Below are positions 61,005 to 64,000 of a stretch of DNA of 64,000 bases, in pieces. The translations under genes and the position numbers were made by a program. This stretch comes from Geothrix fuzhouensis (GTDB lineage Bacteria; Acidobacteriota; Holophagae; Holophagales; Holophagaceae), in assembly GCF_024609325.1 (NCBI RefSeq), contig NZ_JANHMQ010000001.1:1240001-1304000 (forward strand), given 5' to 3'. The notes under the pieces were generated by a model. The model worked only from the letters and a program-made list of their open reading frames with translations, ran no database searches and was not told the origin of the DNA. Numbering within the stretch: the stretch's first letter is position 1; each line of letters opens with the position of its first letter.

Positions 61005-62165
61005 CTACTTCCGCTTCTTCTTCCCAGTCTTCTCGGCTCCGAATACTTTGGACAGAAAGCCTTCCTCACCGCTCTCAGCGGGTTCGCCGTCGAGGCTGCG
61101 GCGGAGCTGCTCCAGCAGTTGGCGCTGTTCGGCCGTGACAGACTTTGGCACCGCCGCCCGCAGGTGCAGGTAGAGGTCACCACGGCCGCTGCCCTGGAGC
61201 CTGGGGACGCCGGCGTTCACGAGCTTGACCACGTGATCCGCGGGGGTTCCCGGCGCCAGCTTCACCTTGTCCGCCCCATAGGGCGTGTCAACTTCGAGCG
61301 CGCCGCCGGTCACCAGCAGGGGCCAGGACACCTCCAGCCGCTGGTGGAGATCAAACCCATCGCGCTCGTATCTCGGGTCCTGCTCCACGTCGAAGACCAC
61401 ATAGAGATCGCCGGTGCGGCCCCCGAACCGCCCCGCTTCGCCCTGATTCTGCAGACGGAGCCGAGTGCCCCGGTCCACCCCCGCCGGCACCTTGAAGCTC
61501 ACCTTGGACTTGCGGTGGACGCGCCCCTCCCCTTTGCATTCGCGACAGGGTTTGGGAATGATGCGGCCCCGGCCCTCGCAGCGGGGACAGGGGGTGAGCA
61601 TCTGGAAAAAGCCCTGCCGCATGGCCACCTGGCCCGTGCCCCGGCACTGAGGACAGGTCTCCGGGCGGGAGCCTGCCTCGCACCCTGAGCCATGGCAGGT
61701 ACTGCAGGCCTCCAGGCGCGGGATGCTGAGTTCCACGCTGTCTTTGCCGAAGATCGCGTCCCGGAAGCTCAGCTTCAGGTTGTACTGCAAGTCCGAGCCG
61801 CGTTCCTCGCCGCTGGACCGACGCCGGCCTCCGCCGCCGAAAAGATCCCCGAAGAGGCCGCCACCGAAGAAACTGCCGAGGATGTCCTCGAAATCCGCGA
61901 ACTGGTTGGGATCGAACTGGAACTGCTGGCCGCCACCCGCACCACCCAGACCCGCATGGCCGTACTGGTCATAGGCCTTCCGCTTCTCTGGATCTGACAG
62001 CACGCTGTAAGCTTCGGCGGCCTCCTTGAACTTCTCTTCCGCCTCCTTGTTGCCGGGATTGCGGTCGGGATGCAGTTCCATGGCCAGCTTGCGGTAGGCC
62101 TTCTTCAGTTCATCCGCCCCGGCATCCTTCGCAACGCCGAGCACTTCGTAGTAGTCACGCTTCAT
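61005..62165 (-). CDS. dnaJ: Chaperone protein DnaJ
   Basis: 386 residues. J domain with HPD in MELHPDRNPG, a Gly/Phe region (DILGSFFGGGLFGDLFGGGG), four CxxCxGxG zinc-finger repeats (first one CSTCHGSG), and the C-terminal substrate domains. The co-chaperone of DnaK; the dnaK-like gene lies just upstream on the same strand. Confidence 0.96.
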   Translation of the reverse strand: MKRDYYEVLGVAKDAGADELKKAYRKLAMELHPDRNPGNKEAEEKFKEAAEAYSVLSDPEKRKAYDQYGHAGLGGAGGGQQFQFDPNQFADFEDILGSFFGGGLFGDLFGGGGRRRSSGEERGSDLQYNLKLSFRDAIFGKDSVELSIPRLEACSTCHGSGCEAGSRPETCPQCRGTGQVAMRQGFFQMLTPCPRCEGRGRIIPKPCRECKGEGRVHRKSKVSFKVPAGVDRGTRLRLQNQGEAGRFGGRTGDLYVVFDVEQDPRYERDGFDLHQRLEVSWPLLVTGGALEVDTPYGADKVKLAPGTPADHVVKLVNAGVPRLQGSGRGDLYLHLRAAVPKSVTAEQRQLLEQLRRSLDGEPAESGEEGFLSKVFGAEKTGKKKRK

Positions 62166-62181
62166 GTCTGGTCAATCCTCT

Positions 62182-62209
62182 GTCTTCAAATCTTCAGTCT
62201 TAAGTCCTC
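62182..62209. repeat. Short GACTGAA-type repeat (complement)
   Basis: GTCTTCAAA TCTTCA GTCTTAA GTCCTC: about four degenerate 7-8 nt units in the 210-base gap between dnaJ and the dnaK-like gene. It resembles the other short-period families in style but is short and lacks a facing partner. The rest of the gap shows nothing clear. Confidence 0.45.
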
Positions 62210-62375
62210 GGCGTTCCGTGGCCTTCCTCACCAGGGCCGCCCGGCTCATTCAGGCATCTTGGCGAAAGCGTTGGCAAGCCCCACCACTCAGCGGGCCACT
62301 TTCTGGGTCAACCCGATCAGATGTCTATTCTCTCCCAAAAAGCTCCACAGCCGGACCCTCTGGAATGGCCTGAGG

Positions 62376-64000
62376 CTAGTTCGGCCCGGCGGCGCCCTCG
62401 TCTTCGCCATCCAGAGAGGCCATCATGGCTTCGCTGGCAGCCAGAACGGCGTCGGTGAGCAGATTCTGGGCTTCGAGCAGCTGCCCCTCACAGGCTCGCA
62501 GGCCCGCGGGATCCTGGGCGGCCACGGCCTGCCGGGCCCGGGCGAGCACGTCGCGGATCATGAATTGCTGGTTCTCCTGCAGGTACTTCCCACATTCGGT
62601 GAAGCTCTTGTCGCAGGAGAAGATCAGACCCTCGGCGGAGGCAATGTACTTCAGCGCATCCCGCTTCTTCACGTCGGTTTCGGCATTGGCCAAGGCCTCG
62701 CGGATCATGCGCTGAATCTCCAATTCGGAGAGGCCGGAACTGGGGCGGATGCTCAGGCCCTGTTCCAGGCCGGTCATGAGATCCCGGGCCGACACTTTCA
62801 CGATGCCGTTGGAGTCGATGTCGAAGGAGACCTCGATCTGGGGCACACCCTTGGGCAGCGGCGGCAGGTTGATGAGGTCGAAGCGGCCCAAGCTCTTGTT
62901 GTGTTCCGCCAATTCGCGCTCGCCCTGCAGGACGTGGATCTCCACTCGGTTCTGGTTGTCCGTGACCGTGGTGAAGGTGCGGGAATCCCGAGTGGGGATG
63001 GTGGCATTCCGCTGAATGATTTTCACGAAACCGCCGCCCTGGGTTTCGATGCCGAGCGACAGCGGCGTGACGTCCAGGAGCACCAGATCCTTGATATCAC
63101 CCTTGAGGACGGCGCCCTGGATGGAGGCGCCGGTAGCCACGACCTCATCCGGGTTGATGCTCCGGTTGGGCTCTTTGCCAAAGAAATCCTTCACCAGCCG
63201 CTGCACCAGCGGCATGCGGGTCTGCCCGCCCACCAGGATGACCTCATCGACCTGCTTCGGCGTCTTGCCGCCTTGTTCAAGCGCATCTTTGATGGGCACA
63301 AGGGTCTGCTGCACCAGATCTTTGGCCATGCCCTCGAGCTGCTCGCGGGTGAGGGTGGCCTCGAGGTGCTGGGGACCACCGGCGGCCTGGGCGATGAAGG
63401 GAAGCCGGATCTCCACGCGATCCAGGGTGGACAGCTCGCATTTGGCCTTCTCGCTGGCCTCCTTGAGCCGCTGGAGCGCCATGCGGTCCGTGGACAAGTC
63501 GATGCCGGTCTTCTCGTGAAACTGCTCCACGAGCCAGTTCTGGACGGCCAGGTCGATGTCCTCACCGCCGAGGAAGGTATCGCCGCTGGTGGCCAGCACC
63601 TCGAAGACACCGTCATTCATCTCCATCAAGGTGAAGTCGAAGGTGCCCCCGCCGAAGTCGTAGATGGCCAGAATCTGCTTAAGGCCCTTCTTGTTGAAAC
63701 CATAGGCGAGGGCCGCAGCGGTAGGCTCGTTGATGATGCGCTGCACGTTGAGACCGGCGATCTTGCCCGCGTCCTTGGTGGCCTGGCGCTGGGCATCATC
63801 AAAGTAGGCGGGGACCGTGATCACAGCGTCCGTCACATCCTCGTGGAGGAAGGCTTCGGCAGCCTGCTTCAGGGAGCGGAGGACGATGGCCGTGACTTCG
63901 GGCGGCGCATAGTCGCGTTCGCCTACCCGCAGCCAGGCGTCGCCGTTGGGCGCGGAAACCACCGGGAAAGGCAGACGGCCCACGGCTTCCTGCACCTTCG
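62376..64000 (-). CDS. Hsp70/DnaK-like chaperone (5' end outside window)
   Basis: 540 residues visible, open to the right edge, so the N-terminal ~70-110 residues are missing. ATPase motifs: [33 protein letters not shown] (usual DLGGGTFD has Leu), [11 protein letters not shown]. The substrate domain has [14 protein letters not shown]. The lid is short and ends [10 protein letters not shown] rather than a DnaK EEVD-like tail. HscA-like traits ([16 protein letters not shown]) are noted. With dnaJ next it is probably the main or a paralogous DnaK. Confidence 0.88.
   Translation of the reverse strand, partial: KVQEAVGRLPFPVVSAPNGDAWLRVGERDYAPPEVTAIVLRSLKQAAEAFLHEDVTDAVITVPAYFDDAQRQATKDAGKIAGLNVQRIINEPTAAALAYGFNKKGLKQILAIYDFGGGTFDFTLMEMNDGVFEVLATSGDTFLGGEDIDLAVQNWLVEQFHEKTGIDLSTDRMALQRLKEASEKAKCELSTLDRVEIRLPFIAQAAGGPQHLEATLTREQLEGMAKDLVQQTLVPIKDALEQGGKTPKQVDEVILVGGQTRMPLVQRLVKDFFGKEPNRSINPDEVVATGASIQGAVLKGDIKDLVLLDVTPLSLGIETQGGGFVKIIQRNATIPTRDSRTFTTVTDNQNRVEIHVLQGERELAEHNKSLGRFDLINLPPLPKGVPQIEVSFDIDSNGIVKVSARDLMTGLEQGLSIRPSSGLSELEIQRMIREALANAETDVKKRDALKYIASAEGLIFSCDKSFTECGKYLQENQQFMIRDVLARARQAVAAQDPAGLRACEGQLLEAQNLLTDAVLAASEAMMASLDGEDEGAAGPN

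Noticed and set aside
1-64000. tRNA, rRNA or known riboswitch
   Set aside because: Looked for T-loop GTTCGA-type signals and leader structures; none convincing on either strand.

Overview
The window reads as chromosome of a high-GC, Gram-negative bacterium. LPS inner-core genes (hldD, a family-9 heptosyltransferase), an EmrAB-TolC efflux set, type IV pili, F0 genes whose c subunit carries a signal peptide, a complex I gene set without its NADH module and a 2-oxoacid:ferredoxin oxidoreductase fit an anaerobic or facultative member of the Acidobacteriota, class Holophagae (Geothrix/Holophaga-like). That placement is inference from gene content; no rRNA or tRNA gene was seen.

Layout. 1-4.7 kb: tolC-emrA-emrB efflux operon and a heme-c membrane protein. 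4.8-8.0 kb: ferritin-like protein and korBA. 8.2-13.1 kb: fabD, plsX, rpmF, yceD, a pilin-like gene and an NtrC-type regulator. 13.4-18.5 kb: envelope sugar genes and a transporter. 18.6-21.3 kb: a SpoIIE-type phosphatase, a STAS protein and a protein with RelA/SpoT-like motifs. 21.4-34.2 kb: the energy block, F0 genes (atpZ, atpI-like, atpB, atpE) and an 11-gene nuoABCDHIJKLMN operon. 34.3-42.6 kb: a PilB/GspE-type ATPase, FUSC and ABC exporters, and a reduced peptide-transporter-like operon. 43-49.4 kb: housekeeping singletons (UPF0597, bcp, Sel1, fabI, ccdAB, TPR) set in repeat-rich intergenic DNA. 49.7-57.7 kb: type IV pilus locus (pilA, sulfatase-like membrane protein, second pilin, pilC, pilT, GxxExxY gene, pilB). 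57.8-64 kb: a large unknown protein, a GGDEF protein, dnaJ and a partial dnaK-like gene.

The least ordinary content lies between genes. Several families of degenerate 7-9 nt-period repeats (core units CACCAAGA, ACACAGAGG, AACAGGATT, ATCACTGGA, GACTGAA) occur, mostly as facing inverted arrays. Four copies of a larger composite element (42.5-48.2 kb) have ATCACTG-type arms; three of them share an inner GC-rich hairpin whose two sides change in a compensatory way between copies. Element ends overlap the stop codons of at least four genes. One pair of facing arrays frames a GxxExxY gene with PD-(D/E)XK nuclease-like residues, inserted between pilT and pilB. Together these look like a repeat system, perhaps mobile, perhaps acting as 3' RNA structures, and are the best candidate here for something undescribed.

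Gene cooperation. KorAB makes reduced ferredoxin; a complex I lacking NuoEFG could oxidise ferredoxin or another low-potential donor and pump ions used by the F0 sector. The pilus genes form one machine that an NtrC-type regulator at 11.6-13.1 kb might control through a sigma-54-like site before pilA.
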